The position numbers were made by a program, and so were the translations under genes. The notes beneath the pieces were generated by a model. That model worked only from the letters and a program-made list of their open reading frames with translations, did no database searches and was not told where the DNA came from. Shown here one piece after another: positions 46,815 to 56,230 of a DNA stretch of 64,000 nt (the first letter of the stretch is position 1; every line of letters starts with the position of its first letter). The DNA comes from CAWEQW01 sp963811365 (lineage in GTDB: Bacteria > Actinomycetota > Actinomycetes > Propionibacteriales > Nocardioidaceae), in contig CAWEQW010000003.1 of assembly GCA_963811365.1 (NCBI GenBank), positions 124,001 through 188,000 on the forward strand, in the 5' to 3' direction.

Positions 46815-47431
46815 GCGACGACGAGCTGCCCGCCCGGGAGCAGGACCCGGAGGCCCTGGAGGTCCCCGTGGCCGCGCTCCGCCCTGCGCTGGAGGCCGTG
46901 CTGATGGTCGCCGACCAGCCGCTCGACCACGTCACGCTGGCGACTGCGGTGGGCTACCCGGCCGGGGAGGTGGTGGCCGCCCTCGAGCAGCTGTCCGCGG
47001 AGTACGCCGAGCAGGGCCGCGGCTTCGACCTGCGCAACGTCGCGGGCGGATGGCGGTTCTACACCCGCGAGGAGTACGCCGCGGTCGTGGAGCGCTTCGT
47101 CCTCGACGGACAGCAGGCCCGGCTGACCCAGGCCGCCCTCGAGACGCTCGCGGTGGTGGCCTACAAGCAGCCGGTCAGCCGGGCCCGAGTCTCGGCGATC
47201 CGCGGCGTGAACGTCGACGGCGTGATGCGCACCCTGGTCACCCGAGGCCTCGTCGAGGAGGCCGGCCACGACAGGGAGACCACGGCGACCCTCTACCGCA
47301 CCACGTCGTACTTCCTGGAGCGCATCGGCGTCACCTCGCTCGACGACCTCCCGGAGATCGCGCCGTTCCTGCCTGCCATGGAGGATGTCGACGACGCCGG
47401 CGAGCAGCCCGCCGCCCCCGCCTCTGCATGA
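46811..47431 (+). CDS. scpB: Segregation and condensation protein B
   Basis: 206 residues from a GTG overlapping scpA. Two winged-helix domains: LRPALEAVLMVADQPLD at the start, then ARLTQAALETLAVVAYKQPVSR and IRGVNVDGVMRTLVTRGLVEE (each shortened). It dimerises and binds the ScpA kleisin. A short acidic tail follows. Its stop overlaps the next start (ATGA), continuing the operon. Confidence 0.93.
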   Translation: MSDDELPAREQDPEALEVPVAALRPALEAVLMVADQPLDHVTLATAVGYPAGEVVAALEQLSAEYAEQGRGFDLRNVAGGWRFYTREEYAAVVERFVLDGQQARLTQAALETLAVVAYKQPVSRARVSAIRGVNVDGVMRTLVTRGLVEEAGHDRETTATLYRTTSYFLERIGVTSLDDLPEIAPFLPAMEDVDDAGEQPAAPASA

Positions 47432-48174
47432 GCGGCTCCGACACCGATGACGGGCTGGTCCGGCTGCAGAAGCTGCTGGCCCGGTCCGGCGTGGCCAGCC
47501 GCCGCCGCTGCGAGGAGCTGATGCTCGCCGGCTCGGTGGAGGTCGACGGGGAGGTGGTGACCCGGCTCGGCACCAAGGTCGACCCGCGCACGGCGGTCAT
47601 CCGCGTGGACGGGCAGCGGCTGCCTCCGCTGAGCGCCCACGTGTACCTGGTGCTCAACAAGCCTCGGGGGGTCGTGTCGACGATGTCGGACCCGCAGGGC
47701 CGTCGTACGCTCGCCGACCTGGTCGCGGACCGTCCGGAGCGGCTGTTCCACGTCGGGCGGCTCGACACCGACACCGACGGGCTGATCCTGCTGACCAACG
47801 ACGGCGACTTCGCGCAGCGCGTCGCGCACCCGTCGTACGAGCTGGACAAGACCTACGTCGCGGAGGTCGAGGGCGTGGCCACGAAGGCGGTGGCGCGCCG
47901 CGTGCTGGACGGGGTGACGCTCGACGACGGGCCGGTGGCCGTGAGCGCGTTCCGGGTGGTCTCGACGTCCGCGGAGCGCTCGATCGTCGAGCTGCGGATC
48001 CACGAGGGCCGCAACCGGATCGTCCGGCGGCTGCTCGACGCGGTCGGCCACCCGGTGCGGCGGCTCACCCGGACGGCGATCGGCCCGGTGCTGGTGCGCG
48101 GTCTGAGGCCGGGCGCCGTACGCGAGCTGACCCGCGACGAGCTCGGCACCCTGCTCGACGCCGCCCGCCTCTGA
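47428..48174 (+). CDS. RluB-type ribosomal RNA pseudouridine synthase
   Basis: 248 residues. An N-terminal S4 domain (RLQKLLARSGVASRRRCEELM, about residues 10-60) precedes the catalytic domain with HVGRLDTDTDGLILLTNDG, whose Asp in GRLD is the catalytic residue. RIHEGRNRIVRRLLDAVGHPV is also conserved. By similarity it modifies 23S rRNA near position 2605, but the exact target cannot be read from the sequence. Last gene of the parA-scpAB operon. Confidence 0.88.
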   Translation: MSGSDTDDGLVRLQKLLARSGVASRRRCEELMLAGSVEVDGEVVTRLGTKVDPRTAVIRVDGQRLPPLSAHVYLVLNKPRGVVSTMSDPQGRRTLADLVADRPERLFHVGRLDTDTDGLILLTNDGDFAQRVAHPSYELDKTYVAEVEGVATKAVARRVLDGVTLDDGPVAVSAFRVVSTSAERSIVELRIHEGRNRIVRRLLDAVGHPVRRLTRTAIGPVLVRGLRPGAVRELTRDELGTLLDAARL

Positions 48175-48251
48175 GACCCCTCCCCGTTCGTCCGCGGTCC
48201 AGCCGGTGAACCGCGCGGGGACATCGCAGACGAATCGCTAGGGTTGGCCGG

Positions 48252-48638
48252 GTGGCGGTGCGAGCAGTGCGAGGAGCGACCCAGCTCGAGGAGGACGTTC
48301 GCGAGCACATGCTCGAACGGGTGGCCGAGATGGTCACCGACGTGATGAAGGCCAACGACCTGGTCGTCGACGACTTCATCAGCGTGGTGTTCACCGCCAC
48401 CTCCGACCTGGTCTCGGAGTTCCCGGCGTACGCCGCCCGACGGCTCGGCTTCGGCGAGGTGCCGCTGCTGTGCGCGAGGGAGCTCGAGATCGAGGGCTCG
48501 ATGCCACGGGTGGTGCGGATGCTCGCGCACGTCGAGTCCGAGCTCCCCCGGGCCGACATCACGCACGTCTACCTGCACGGCGCGGCCGGTCTGCGCCGCG
48601 ACCTGACCCGGGTCCGCGAGGTCCCCGATGAGGCCTGA
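48252..48638 (+). CDS. aroH: Chorismate mutase, AroH class
   Basis: Converts chorismate to prephenate. 128 residues from a GTG. The AroH trimeric fold is marked by AVRAVRGATQLEED at the start, SVVFTATSDLVSEFPAYAARR and HVYLHGAAGLRRDL (Arg and Tyr of the active site). TAGGGT at 48239-48244 lies 7 bases upstream of the start, suggesting a leaderless transcript. It precedes tyrA, the next enzyme of tyrosine synthesis, with an 11-base overlap. Confidence 0.92.
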   Translation: MAVRAVRGATQLEEDVREHMLERVAEMVTDVMKANDLVVDDFISVVFTATSDLVSEFPAYAARRLGFGEVPLLCARELEIEGSMPRVVRMLAHVESELPRADITHVYLHGAAGLRRDLTRVREVPDEA

Positions 48639-49698
48639 GGGTCCGGTCCTGGTCGTCGGCGCGGGGCTGCTGGGTACGTCGATCGGGCTGGCGCTGCGCC
48701 GCGCGGAGGTGGACGTCGCGATGCGCGACGTCAGCGCGGAGAACCTGCGCATCGCCACCGGGCTCGGCGCGGCGAACGTCACCGAGGAGCCCGGCCCCGG
48801 CCCTCGCCTGGTGGTGGTCGCCGTGCCGCCGGACCACCTCGCCGCCGAGATCGCGCGGGCGCTGCAGGACACCGACGCGGTGGTCACCGACGTGGGCAGC
48901 GTGAAGGCGGCGCCGCTGCGCGAGGTCAGGTCTCTGGCCCCCCACGAGGCGCTGCCCCGCTACGTCGGCAGCCATCCGATGGCCGGCAGCGAGCGGTCGG
49001 GACCGTTCGCGGCCAGCGCCGCGCTGTTCGACGGTCGTCCCTGGGCCGTCACGCCGCACGCCGCGAGCGACCCGCGCGCGGTCGCCGCGGTCACCGCCCT
49101 GGCGGCCACCTGCGGGGCGACGCCGCTCACCTTCGACCCCGACGAGCACGACGCGGCGGTGGCCCGCACCTCGCACCTGCCGCACCTCGTCGCCGCGCTC
49201 GTCGCCGGCCGGCTCGCCGAGGCACCGCCCGACCACCTCGCGCTCTCCGGCCAGGGGGTGCGCGACGTGACCCGGATCGCCGCGGGGGACCCGGGGCTGT
49301 GGCTGCAGATCATCGCCGCCAACACCGCGGCGCTCAGCGTCCTGCTCCGCGAGGTCCGCGGCGACGTCGACCGGCTGCTGAGCGCGCTCGACGACGGGCG
49401 GCGCGAGGCGGTGGGGGCGCTGCTCGACCGCGGTGTCGCCGGTACCGCGGCGATCCCCGGCAAGCACGGCGGCCCGTCCCGACCCGAGACCGCGCTGTTC
49501 GTCGCGGTGCCGGACCATCCCGGTGAGCTGGCCCGGCTGCTTGCGGACGCGGGGGAGATCGGCGTCAACATCGAGGACCTGCGCATCGACCACGACCCGG
49601 GCCGCCCCGTCGGTCTGGTCGAGCTGACAGTGGCCGCCGACCGGGTCGAGCACCTGCTGTCCTCGCTCGAGGACCGGGGTTGGACGACCCACCGGTAG
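48628..49698 (+). CDS. tyrA: Prephenate dehydrogenase with C-terminal ACT domain
   Basis: 356 residues. The nucleotide motif VVGAGLLGTSIGLALR is at the N-terminus; DVGSVKAAPLREV and the catalytic region YVGSHPMAGSERSGP (His) follow. The last 75 residues (FVAVPDHPGELARLL, GVNIEDLRIDHDPG) form an ACT domain, so feedback control by an amino acid is likely. Directly downstream of aroH, which supplies prephenate. Confidence 0.92.
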   Translation: MRPEGPVLVVGAGLLGTSIGLALRRAEVDVAMRDVSAENLRIATGLGAANVTEEPGPGPRLVVVAVPPDHLAAEIARALQDTDAVVTDVGSVKAAPLREVRSLAPHEALPRYVGSHPMAGSERSGPFAASAALFDGRPWAVTPHAASDPRAVAAVTALAATCGATPLTFDPDEHDAAVARTSHLPHLVAALVAGRLAEAPPDHLALSGQGVRDVTRIAAGDPGLWLQIIAANTAALSVLLREVRGDVDRLLSALDDGRREAVGALLDRGVAGTAAIPGKHGGPSRPETALFVAVPDHPGELARLLADAGEIGVNIEDLRIDHDPGRPVGLVELTVAADRVEHLLSSLEDRGWTTHR

Positions 49699-49755
49699 GC
49701 TTCGCCCGTCAGCCCTTCCGGCAGCCCAGCCACCCGAGCAGCAAGGACCGCATCT

Positions 49756-50436
49756 GTGAGCGCGAACGTCGTCGTGGCGATGGACGGACCCTCCGGGTCC
49801 GGCAAGTCGAGCACCGCGCGGGGCGTCGCCACCCGGCTGGGGCTGCGCTACCTCGACACCGGCGCGATGTACCGAGCGATGACCGTGTGGATGCTCCGGC
49901 ACGGCGTCGACGTGGACGACGCCGACGCGGTCGCGGCCATGGCCGACGCACCGCTGCTGGTCTCCGGCACCGACCCGCAGGCGGCGACGGTCACCGTCGA
50001 CGGCGAGGACGTCGCCGCGGCGATCCGGACGCCCGAGGTGACCCTGGCGGTCAGCGCGGTCAGCGCCGTGCCCCGGATCCGCGAGCGGCTGCTGCGTGAG
50101 CAGCGCGACATCATCGGCGGCGGCGGCATCGTGGTGGAGGGTCGCGACATCGGCACGGTCGTCGTACCCGACGCCCCGGTCAAGGTGTTCTTGACCGCGG
50201 ACGTCGCGGCGCGTGCGGTCCGCCGGACGGCGGAGCTCACCGGCGCCACGGTCGCCGACACCCACCGGGACCTCGCCCGGCGCGACGAGGCCGACTCGGG
50301 GCGGGCGGTCTCGCCGTTGCAGATGGCCGCCGACGCCCACCACATCGACACCACGGCCTTCACGCTCGAGCAGGTCGTCGACCAGGTGGTCGCGCTCGTG
50401 CGGCAGGCGCAGGAGGACCAGGCAGATGACGACTGA
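49756..50436 (+). CDS. cmk: Cytidylate kinase
   Basis: 226 residues from a GTG. P-loop MDGPSGSGKSSTARGVA, YLDTGAMYRAMT and VVEGRDIGTVVVPDAPVKVFLTA (shortened) mark the (d)CMP kinase of nucleotide recycling. The conserved RRDEADSGR lid is present. It follows tyrA by 57 bases and overlaps der by 11, an order shared with mycobacteria. Confidence 0.94.
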   Translation: MSANVVVAMDGPSGSGKSSTARGVATRLGLRYLDTGAMYRAMTVWMLRHGVDVDDADAVAAMADAPLLVSGTDPQAATVTVDGEDVAAAIRTPEVTLAVSAVSAVPRIRERLLREQRDIIGGGGIVVEGRDIGTVVVPDAPVKVFLTADVAARAVRRTAELTGATVADTHRDLARRDEADSGRAVSPLQMAADAHHIDTTAFTLEQVVDQVVALVRQAQEDQADDD

Positions 50437-51781
50437 GGAGACCGAGCGGCCCGCCGGCCTGCAGCCTGTGCTCGCGGTCGTGGGCCGGCCCAACGTCGGC
50501 AAGTCCACCCTCGTGAACCGGATGATCGGGCGCCGCGAGGCCGTCGTGCAGGACATCCCCGGCGTGACGCGCGACCGGGTGTCCTACGACGCCACCTGGA
50601 ACGGCCGCGCGTTCACGGTGGTCGACACGGGCGGGTGGGACCCCGATGCCCGCGGGATGGCGGAGCGGATCGCCGCGCAGGCCGAGATCGCGGTGTCGGT
50701 CGCGGATGCGGTGCTGTTCGTGGTCGACGCGCTGGTCGGGATCACCGACGCCGACGAGGCCGTCGTACGGATCCTGAGGCGGTCCGGCAAGCCCGTGATC
50801 CTTGCCGCGAACAAGGTCGACGACCTGCGCACCGAGGCCGAGGCGGCGGCGCTGTGGAACCTCGGGCTCGGCGAGCCCTACCCGGTCTCGGCGCTGCACG
50901 GCCGCGGCTCCGGTGACCTGCTCGACGCCATCCTGGCCGCGCTCCCCGAGACCCCGGAGGAGTCGTTCGCCGAGGTCAGCGGTCCGCGGCGGGTGGCGAT
51001 CGTCGGGCGGCCCAACGTCGGCAAGTCCTCGCTGCTCAACAAGCTCGCCGGGGCGGAGCGGGTCGTCGTCGACGACGTGGCCGGCACCACCGTCGACCCG
51101 GTCGACGAGCTCGTGGAGCTCGGCGGGCGGACCTGGCGGTTCATCGACACAGCCGGCATCCGCAGGCGGATCAAGGAGGCGTCCGGCCACGAGTACTACG
51201 CCAGCCTGCGGACCAACAGCGCCATCGAGCGTGCCGAGGTCGCCGTGCTGGTCGTGGACGGCTCTCAGCCGATCTCCGAGCAGGACACCCGGCTGATCAC
51301 GGCGGTGGCCGAGGCGGGTCGCGCGCTGGTGATCGCGTTCAACAAGTGGGACCTCGTCGACGAGGAGCGCCGGCACTACCTCGACCGCGAGGTCGAACGC
51401 GACCTGGTCCGGGTGCAGTGGGCCCCGCGGATCAACGTCACCGCCCGCACCGGCTGGCACGTCGACCGGTTGGTGCCCGCGCTCGATGCCGCGCTGGAGG
51501 GCTGGCAGACCCGGGTGACCACCGGCGCTCTCAACACGTTCCTGGGCCGGCTGGTCGCCGAGCACCCGCACCCGGTGCGCGGTGGCCGGCAGCCGAAGAT
51601 CCTGTTCGGCACCCAGGCGTCCACCGAGCCGCCGACCTTCGTGCTGTTCACGAGCGGGCAGCTCGAAGCGTCGTACCTCCGGTTCGTCGAGCGCCGGCTG
51701 CGCGAGGAGTTCGGCTTCGTCGGTACGCCGATCCACCTGCAGCAGCGGCCGCGCGCCAAGCGGGGCCGGAAGGAGCGCTAG
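50426..51781 (+). CDS. der: Ribosome-associated GTPase Der (EngA)
   Basis: 451 residues, two consecutive GTPase domains and a C-terminal KH-like domain. Both P-loops read GRPNVGKS; the switch II motifs are DTGGW and DTAGI and the base motifs NKVD and NKWD. It acts in 50S subunit maturation. ATG at 50426 follows AGGAGG by 9 bases. It converges with the next gene, the two stops overlapping by 4 bases. Confidence 0.95.
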   Translation: MTTEETERPAGLQPVLAVVGRPNVGKSTLVNRMIGRREAVVQDIPGVTRDRVSYDATWNGRAFTVVDTGGWDPDARGMAERIAAQAEIAVSVADAVLFVVDALVGITDADEAVVRILRRSGKPVILAANKVDDLRTEAEAAALWNLGLGEPYPVSALHGRGSGDLLDAILAALPETPEESFAEVSGPRRVAIVGRPNVGKSSLLNKLAGAERVVVDDVAGTTVDPVDELVELGGRTWRFIDTAGIRRRIKEASGHEYYASLRTNSAIERAEVAVLVVDGSQPISEQDTRLITAVAEAGRALVIAFNKWDLVDEERRHYLDREVERDLVRVQWAPRINVTARTGWHVDRLVPALDAALEGWQTRVTTGALNTFLGRLVAEHPHPVRGGRQPKILFGTQASTEPPTFVLFTSGQLEASYLRFVERRLREEFGFVGTPIHLQQRPRAKRGRKER

Positions 51782-53151
51782 CGGACGCCGAGCGCGGTGA
51801 TCCCGCCGAGCGTCGGCACGAACGCCATGCCCCCGGAGATCGTCACCGACGGGAAGTGGGTGAGCGGGCCGACGCGGCTGACCCGGTAGACCTCGTGGCC
51901 GTCGGCCAGGGACAGCACGACCATGTCCTGGGAGTTGCGGTCGGCGACGTACACCCGACCGCCGGCGATCACCGGTGACCCGTAGACGCCGTCGGCGCGC
52001 CAGCCCCAGCTGAGGCTGTGCCGTCCGACGTCGAGCCTGCGGATGCCGGTGTCGATGCAGGGCATCAGCACGCTGCGGCCGCTCACCGCACCACCCGAGA
52101 ACGCGCGACAGCCGTCGAGCGTCGCCAGGGCGCTGCCCACGCCGTGGAAGGTCTGCCCCAGCAGGTACGCGCGTCCGCGCTTGCCCGCGATCACGATGCG
52201 GTCGCCGACGTGCGCCGGCGCTCCTGATCCGAGGTCGGCGTCGGCTGCGTTGTCCTCGCGCCAGGTGGCGGGAGCGAACACGGAGAGGCGTCGGAGCCGA
52301 ACGGGAGTGAGCTCGGTGACCGAGTCGCTCTTGTCCCACGTGCCGCTGGTGCGTGCGCCGTTGCCGGTCGAGACGTAGATGTGCCCGTTGGCTCCACGGG
52401 ACGGTCCGGGCGGGCTCCAGATGCCGGCCTCGCGCGGGGTCGGCACGGCGTAGTGGTGGATCGTGCCGCGGCCGTTGGTGGCGCTCGAGGTGACGTACCC
52501 GACGTAGTTCCCGCAGTCGCCGGCGAGCCCGCCGAAGGTCGCGATGACACGTCCCCCGACGACGAGCAGGGCGGTCCGCTGCTGCTCGGCGTGCCGGTCG
52601 CGGTTGGACAGCAGGTCGAGGCTGCGGTGCCAGCGGCGCCCGCCCGTGGAGGCGTTGATCGCCCAGAGCGTGTGGTGGGCCCCCGCCGTCTCCGCGACCA
52701 CGAAGACGGTGTTGGTGGCGCGGTCGTATGCCGGGGTGCCGGTGATGCCGAGCGGATCGATGTTGCCGCAAGGAAGGGCGCTGAGCGGCTGTGGAGTGCC
52801 GAGGTGGACCCGCCACCGGTGCGCTCCGGTGCGCGCGTTGAGCGCCACGACGTTGTTGCGCTCGGTCGCCGCGACCAGCGTCGAGCCGACCACGAGCGGC
52901 TCTCCGTACACGGCGCCGCGGAGGCGGGCGCGCCAGACGTGCGCGAGCCGGCCGGGGATCCGGTTCGTCGCGACGCCGGCGCGGTCTCGGGTGCGGTGGT
53001 AGGTCGTCCAGTCGGTGAAGGGCACGGCGGCGGAGGCGCGGGCCTCGCGGGGTGACGTTCGCGCCGCAGGAGCACCCTGGCGGGCCGCGCCCGTGCAGGC
53101 GGCGGCGACGAGCAGGGCGGGGACCAGGAGCAGGACGGCGGTGCGGCGCAT
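51778..53151 (-). CDS. Lipoprotein with PQQ-type beta-propeller repeats
   Basis: 457 residues from the ATG at 53151 (AGGA 8 bases before). N-terminal signal with a lipobox ending at Cys19 (LLVAAAC). The rest is a beta-propeller of PQQ-like repeats (LNARTGAHRWRVHLG, INASTGGRRWHRSLD, RNSQDMVVLSLADGHEVYRV), the fold used for quinoproteins and BamB-like scaffolds. PQQ-ligand residues cannot be confirmed. Probably cell-surface; no partner genes nearby. Divergent from the HNH gene, which starts 97 bases away. Confidence 0.78.
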   Translation of the reverse strand: MRRTAVLLLVPALLVAAACTGAARQGAPAARTSPREARASAAVPFTDWTTYHRTRDRAGVATNRIPGRLAHVWRARLRGAVYGEPLVVGSTLVAATERNNVVALNARTGAHRWRVHLGTPQPLSALPCGNIDPLGITGTPAYDRATNTVFVVAETAGAHHTLWAINASTGGRRWHRSLDLLSNRDRHAEQQRTALLVVGGRVIATFGGLAGDCGNYVGYVTSSATNGRGTIHHYAVPTPREAGIWSPPGPSRGANGHIYVSTGNGARTSGTWDKSDSVTELTPVRLRRLSVFAPATWREDNAADADLGSGAPAHVGDRIVIAGKRGRAYLLGQTFHGVGSALATLDGCRAFSGGAVSGRSVLMPCIDTGIRRLDVGRHSLSWGWRADGVYGSPVIAGGRVYVADRNSQDMVVLSLADGHEVYRVSRVGPLTHFPSVTISGGMAFVPTLGGITALGVR

Positions 53152-53234
53152 GAGGTCATCCTGCACCAGGGATCGGACAGGGGGCGAGGATCCCCAGGGC
53201 GCAGTCCACACGGTGCGCCTGTCGGTGCTCGCCG

Positions 53235-53256
53235 GTAGGATCGAACACATGTTCGA
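53235..53256 (+). promoter_or_regulatory. Promoter -10 and perfect LexA (SOS) box over the HNH gene start
   Basis: TAGGAT at 53235-53240 is the -10. TCGAACACATGTTCGA at 53241-53256 matches the actinobacterial SOS box TCGAAC-N4-GTTCGA exactly, and its N4 includes the start codon. Transcription would begin near the ATG, so the mRNA is probably leaderless and fully covered by LexA. Confidence 0.8.
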
Positions 53257-54526
53257 GGATGCGGTGGACGTGCTGGATGCTCAGGCGGCGTTGGACGCCG
53301 CGGCCGGGCTGCGCCGCTCTGCCGACGCCGCGGAGGCCGCCTTGCTGGAGGTCGCGGCGCACTACGCCGACCTCCACCCCGCGCTGGACGGCGGGTGCGC
53401 CGGCCACGTCGTCCCGGGCATGGAGCGGCTGACACCGCTCGCAGGCGACGGCACCCCGGAGGTCGCGGAGTTCGCGCCCGCCGAGCTCGGGGCGGCCCTG
53501 GGCATCACGACCGCGGCGGCCTGCTCGCTGGTGGGGGAGGCGCTGGAGCTTCGCCACCGGCTGCCGCGCGTATGGGCGCGGGTTCGAGCGCTCGAGGTGC
53601 CGGCGTGGCGGGCCCGGCTCGTCGCCCGGCAGACGGTCGCGCTCGGCCAGGAGGCTGCCGACTACGTCGACCGCCAGGTGGCCCACATCGCACACGCGCT
53701 GACCAGCCACCGGGTGGCGCGAGTCGTGGAGGCGGCCGTGCTCCGGTTCGACCCAGACCGCGCGGCGCAGGACGCGGCACGAGCCGCCGAATACCGGGGC
53801 GTCCGGGTCGCCCGGGGACACGACCACGGTGTGGTGCACATCGGCATCGACTGCGACGCCACCGACGCCGAGTCGTTCGACGCGGCGCTCGACGCGGTCG
53901 CCGCCTCGCTGGGCCGGCTCGGGGACCACGACCTCTACCAGGTGCGCCGGGCCCGAGCTGTCGGCGTGCTCGCCGACCCGCAGCAGGCGCTGGACCTGCT
54001 CAGCGGCGCGACTCGGTCCTTGCCGTCCCAGGGCGCCATCCGTCTCCATGTCCACGTCGTTGCGCCGGCGGCTCCCGGCGCGCACGACGTGGCCCGCGTC
54101 GAGGGACTTGGTGCGGTGAGCCTCGACGTCGTACGCCGGTGGCTCGGCCGCTCCGACGTGACACTGGCGCCAACGGTGCACGTCGGCTCGACGTTCAGCG
54201 TGGATGCCCACGAGATCCCGGACGCCCTGCGCGAGGCGGAGATCGCGGCTTCGCCGTACTGCGTCTTCCCGTGGTGCAACCGCGAGTCGCGCGGCTGCGA
54301 CATCGACCACTCGACGGCCTATGTCGACCCCGACACCGGCGGGCCACCGGGCCAGACGACGAGCGCCAACCTCGGCCCGCTGTGCCGCCGACACCATCGG
54401 ATGAAGACCCACGGTCGCTGGAGGCTCGAGCAGCCGATCAACGGTGTGTATCTGTGGACGTCGCCGCACGGCAGGCGCTACCGGGTCGACCCCCGGGGTA
54501 CGACCGCGCTCGACGACGTCGCCTGA
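53249..54526 (+). CDS. HNH endonuclease-domain protein, 13E12 repeat / DUF222 family
   Basis: 425 residues. The long helical N-terminal DUF222 region (residues about 1-310) is followed by an HNH domain with the Cys pair CVFPWC, the DIDHS core and LCRRHHRMKTHGRW. These proteins are numerous in actinobacteria and called 13E12 repeats in M. tuberculosis, where some are under LexA. Their role is unsettled (nuclease or mobile-repeat protein). The start lies inside an SOS box, so induction by DNA damage is expected. Confidence 0.88.
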   Translation: MFEDAVDVLDAQAALDAAAGLRRSADAAEAALLEVAAHYADLHPALDGGCAGHVVPGMERLTPLAGDGTPEVAEFAPAELGAALGITTAAACSLVGEALELRHRLPRVWARVRALEVPAWRARLVARQTVALGQEAADYVDRQVAHIAHALTSHRVARVVEAAVLRFDPDRAAQDAARAAEYRGVRVARGHDHGVVHIGIDCDATDAESFDAALDAVAASLGRLGDHDLYQVRRARAVGVLADPQQALDLLSGATRSLPSQGAIRLHVHVVAPAAPGAHDVARVEGLGAVSLDVVRRWLGRSDVTLAPTVHVGSTFSVDAHEIPDALREAEIAASPYCVFPWCNRESRGCDIDHSTAYVDPDTGGPPGQTTSANLGPLCRRHHRMKTHGRWRLEQPINGVYLWTSPHGRRYRVDPRGTTALDDVA

Positions 54527-54531
54527 CCCGA

Positions 54532-54561
54532 TTCTGTGCCCGAACCCCCCTGCGGTAGGGT
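54532..54561 (+). promoter_or_regulatory. Candidate promoter of tRNA-Pro
   Basis: TTCTGT at 54532-54537, 18-base spacer, TAGGGT at 54556-54561, which would start transcription about 30 bases before the mature tRNA. It lies between the end of the HNH gene and the tRNA. Confidence 0.4.
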
Positions 54562-54598
54562 TTCAGTCCGCTCACGGATGTCATTGATCGGTGGGCTT

Positions 54599-54703
<105 letters not shown>

Positions 54704-54729
54704 AGGTCAGAGGCGAGTGGCGTCCAGCA

Positions 54730-56120
54730 GAGTGGTGTACGGATCCCGGTGAGCGTGTCGCTGCGTAGCTGGGTGACGGCCATCGGGTGATCCTTCGAGT
54801 GATCTCTCACAACCGACTCGAAGAAGGACACCACGATGACCGTCACTCCCAGTATCGACGCTGCCCGGCTGATCGAGGAACAGCTGGCCCAGGCGAGCCC
54901 CGATCTGCTGCGTGAGCTGTTGACCAGCTTCATCAACACGCTGATGTCGGCCGAGGCCGACGCTGTCTGCGGCGCCGCGTACGGGGTCAGCCCGCCCGGA
55001 GCGGACCAACCGGCGCAACGGCTACCGGGGCCGCGACTTCGACACCCGCGCCGGCACCCTGGAGCTGGCGATCCCCAAGCTGCGGCAGGGCAGCTACTTC
55101 CCGGAGTGGCTGCTGGAGCGCCGCAAGCGGGCCGAGCGGGCACTGACCAGCGTGGTGGCGACCTGCTACCTGCTCGGCGTCTCGACCCGGCGGATGGACA
55201 AGCTGGTCCAGTCGCTGGGGATCACCACCCTGTCCAAGTCGCAGGTCTCGGAGATGGCCAAGGACCTCGACGCCCAGGTCGAAGAGTTCCGCACCCGTCG
55301 GCTCGACGACGCCGGCCCGTTCACCTTCGTGGCCGCCGACGCCCTGGTCCTCAAGGTCCGCGAGGGCGGCCGGGTGGTGCCGGTCCACTGCCCTGGTCGC
55401 CACCGGCGTCAACGCCGACGGCCACCGCGAGATCCTCGGGATCCAGGTCACCACCAGCGAGGACGGCGCCGGCTGGCTGGGGTTCTTCCGCGACCTGACC
55501 GCCCGCGGCCTGTCCGGGGTCAGGCTGGTCACCTCCGACGCCCACGCCGGGCTGGTGGCCGCGATCAGCGCGACCCTGCCCGGCGCGTCGCTGGCAACGC
55601 TGCCGCACCCACTACGCGGCGAACCTGATGTCGGCGACCCCGAAGAGCAGCTGGGGCTGGGTCAAGGCGCTGCTGCACTCGGTCTACGACCAGCCCGACG
55701 CCGAAGCGGTGCACGCCCAGTTCGACCGGGTCGTCGACGCCCTGGCCGAGCAAGCTCCCCGACCGTCGCCGAGCACCTCGAGACCGCCCGCGCCGACATC
55801 CTCGCGTTCACCGCGTTCCCCAAAGAGATCTGGCGCCAGATCTGGTCCAACAACCCCAACGAACGCCTCAACCGCGAGATCCGACGCCGCACCGACGTCG
55901 TCGGCATCTTCCCCGACCGCGGCTCGATCATCCGACTCGTCGGCGCCGTCCTGGCCGAGCAACACGACGAATGGGCCGAAGGCCGCCGCTACCTCGGACT
56001 CGACGTCCTCGCCAGATCCCAGGCCGTCGAGCAACGACACGAGGAGGTGACCGACGAGCTGACCATCCAGGCCATCACCGCCTGACCCACCACAACGAAG
56101 GATCACCTCGTACACCACCT
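54730..56120 (+). mobile_element. IS256-family insertion sequence, defective
   Basis: The transposase remnant is bracketed by short inverted ends: GAGTGGTGTACGG at about 54730 and, on the opposite strand, GAGGTGGTGTACGAGG ending near 56120. The core GTGGTGTAC is shared. No clear 8-9 base target duplication is visible, so one end may have been rearranged. It sits directly behind the tRNA-Pro terminator and inside the attachment-like repeats. Boundaries are estimates. Confidence 0.65.
54836..56085 (+). pseudogene. IS256-family transposase, multiply frameshifted
   Basis: Pieces in successive frames rebuild a full mutator-type transposase of about 410 residues. They are: MTVTPSIDAARLIEEQLAQA; TNRRNGYRGRDFDTRAGTLE; then VAADALVLKVRE (first Asp), VTSDAHAGLVAAI (second Asp), THYAANLMSATPKSSWGWV and WSNNPNERLNREIRRRTDVV (Glu). 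Frame changes fall near 54987, 55392, 55591 and 55752-55762, mostly single extra C or T bases. All DDE residues survive in the pieces, but no single frame encodes an active enzyme. Confidence 0.85.
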
Positions 56121-56134
56121 CAGCGGACTTGACC

Positions 56135-56216
56135 CAGAGGCGGTTCGCGATTTGAACCAAACAACTGCAGGTCGCAGGGTCAAATGCCAGCAGATTGGAC
56201 TCGTGAACCGCCTCTG
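56135..56216 (+). repeat. Inverted repeat flanking the downstream attachment-like copy
   Basis: CAGAGGCGGTTC at 56135-56146 is the exact reverse complement of GAACCGCCTCTG at 56205-56216, with 58 bases between. The second arm is part of the duplicated tRNA-flank. The first arm is the reverse of the terminator arm, which suggests an inversion or recombination scar. Confidence 0.55.
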
Positions 56217-56230
56217 ACCTGCGCAAACGC
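56170..56230 (+). repeat. Direct repeat copy B (degenerate tRNA-Pro 3' end), attR-like
   Basis: 61 bases aligning with 54644-54703: GGTCGCAGG, TCAAAT, GACTC and CCGCCTCTGACCTGCG blocks are kept in order with substitutions between them. It stops in the middle of the terminator hairpin. The stretch 56231-56633 beyond it contains no gene I can recognise. Confidence 0.55.
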
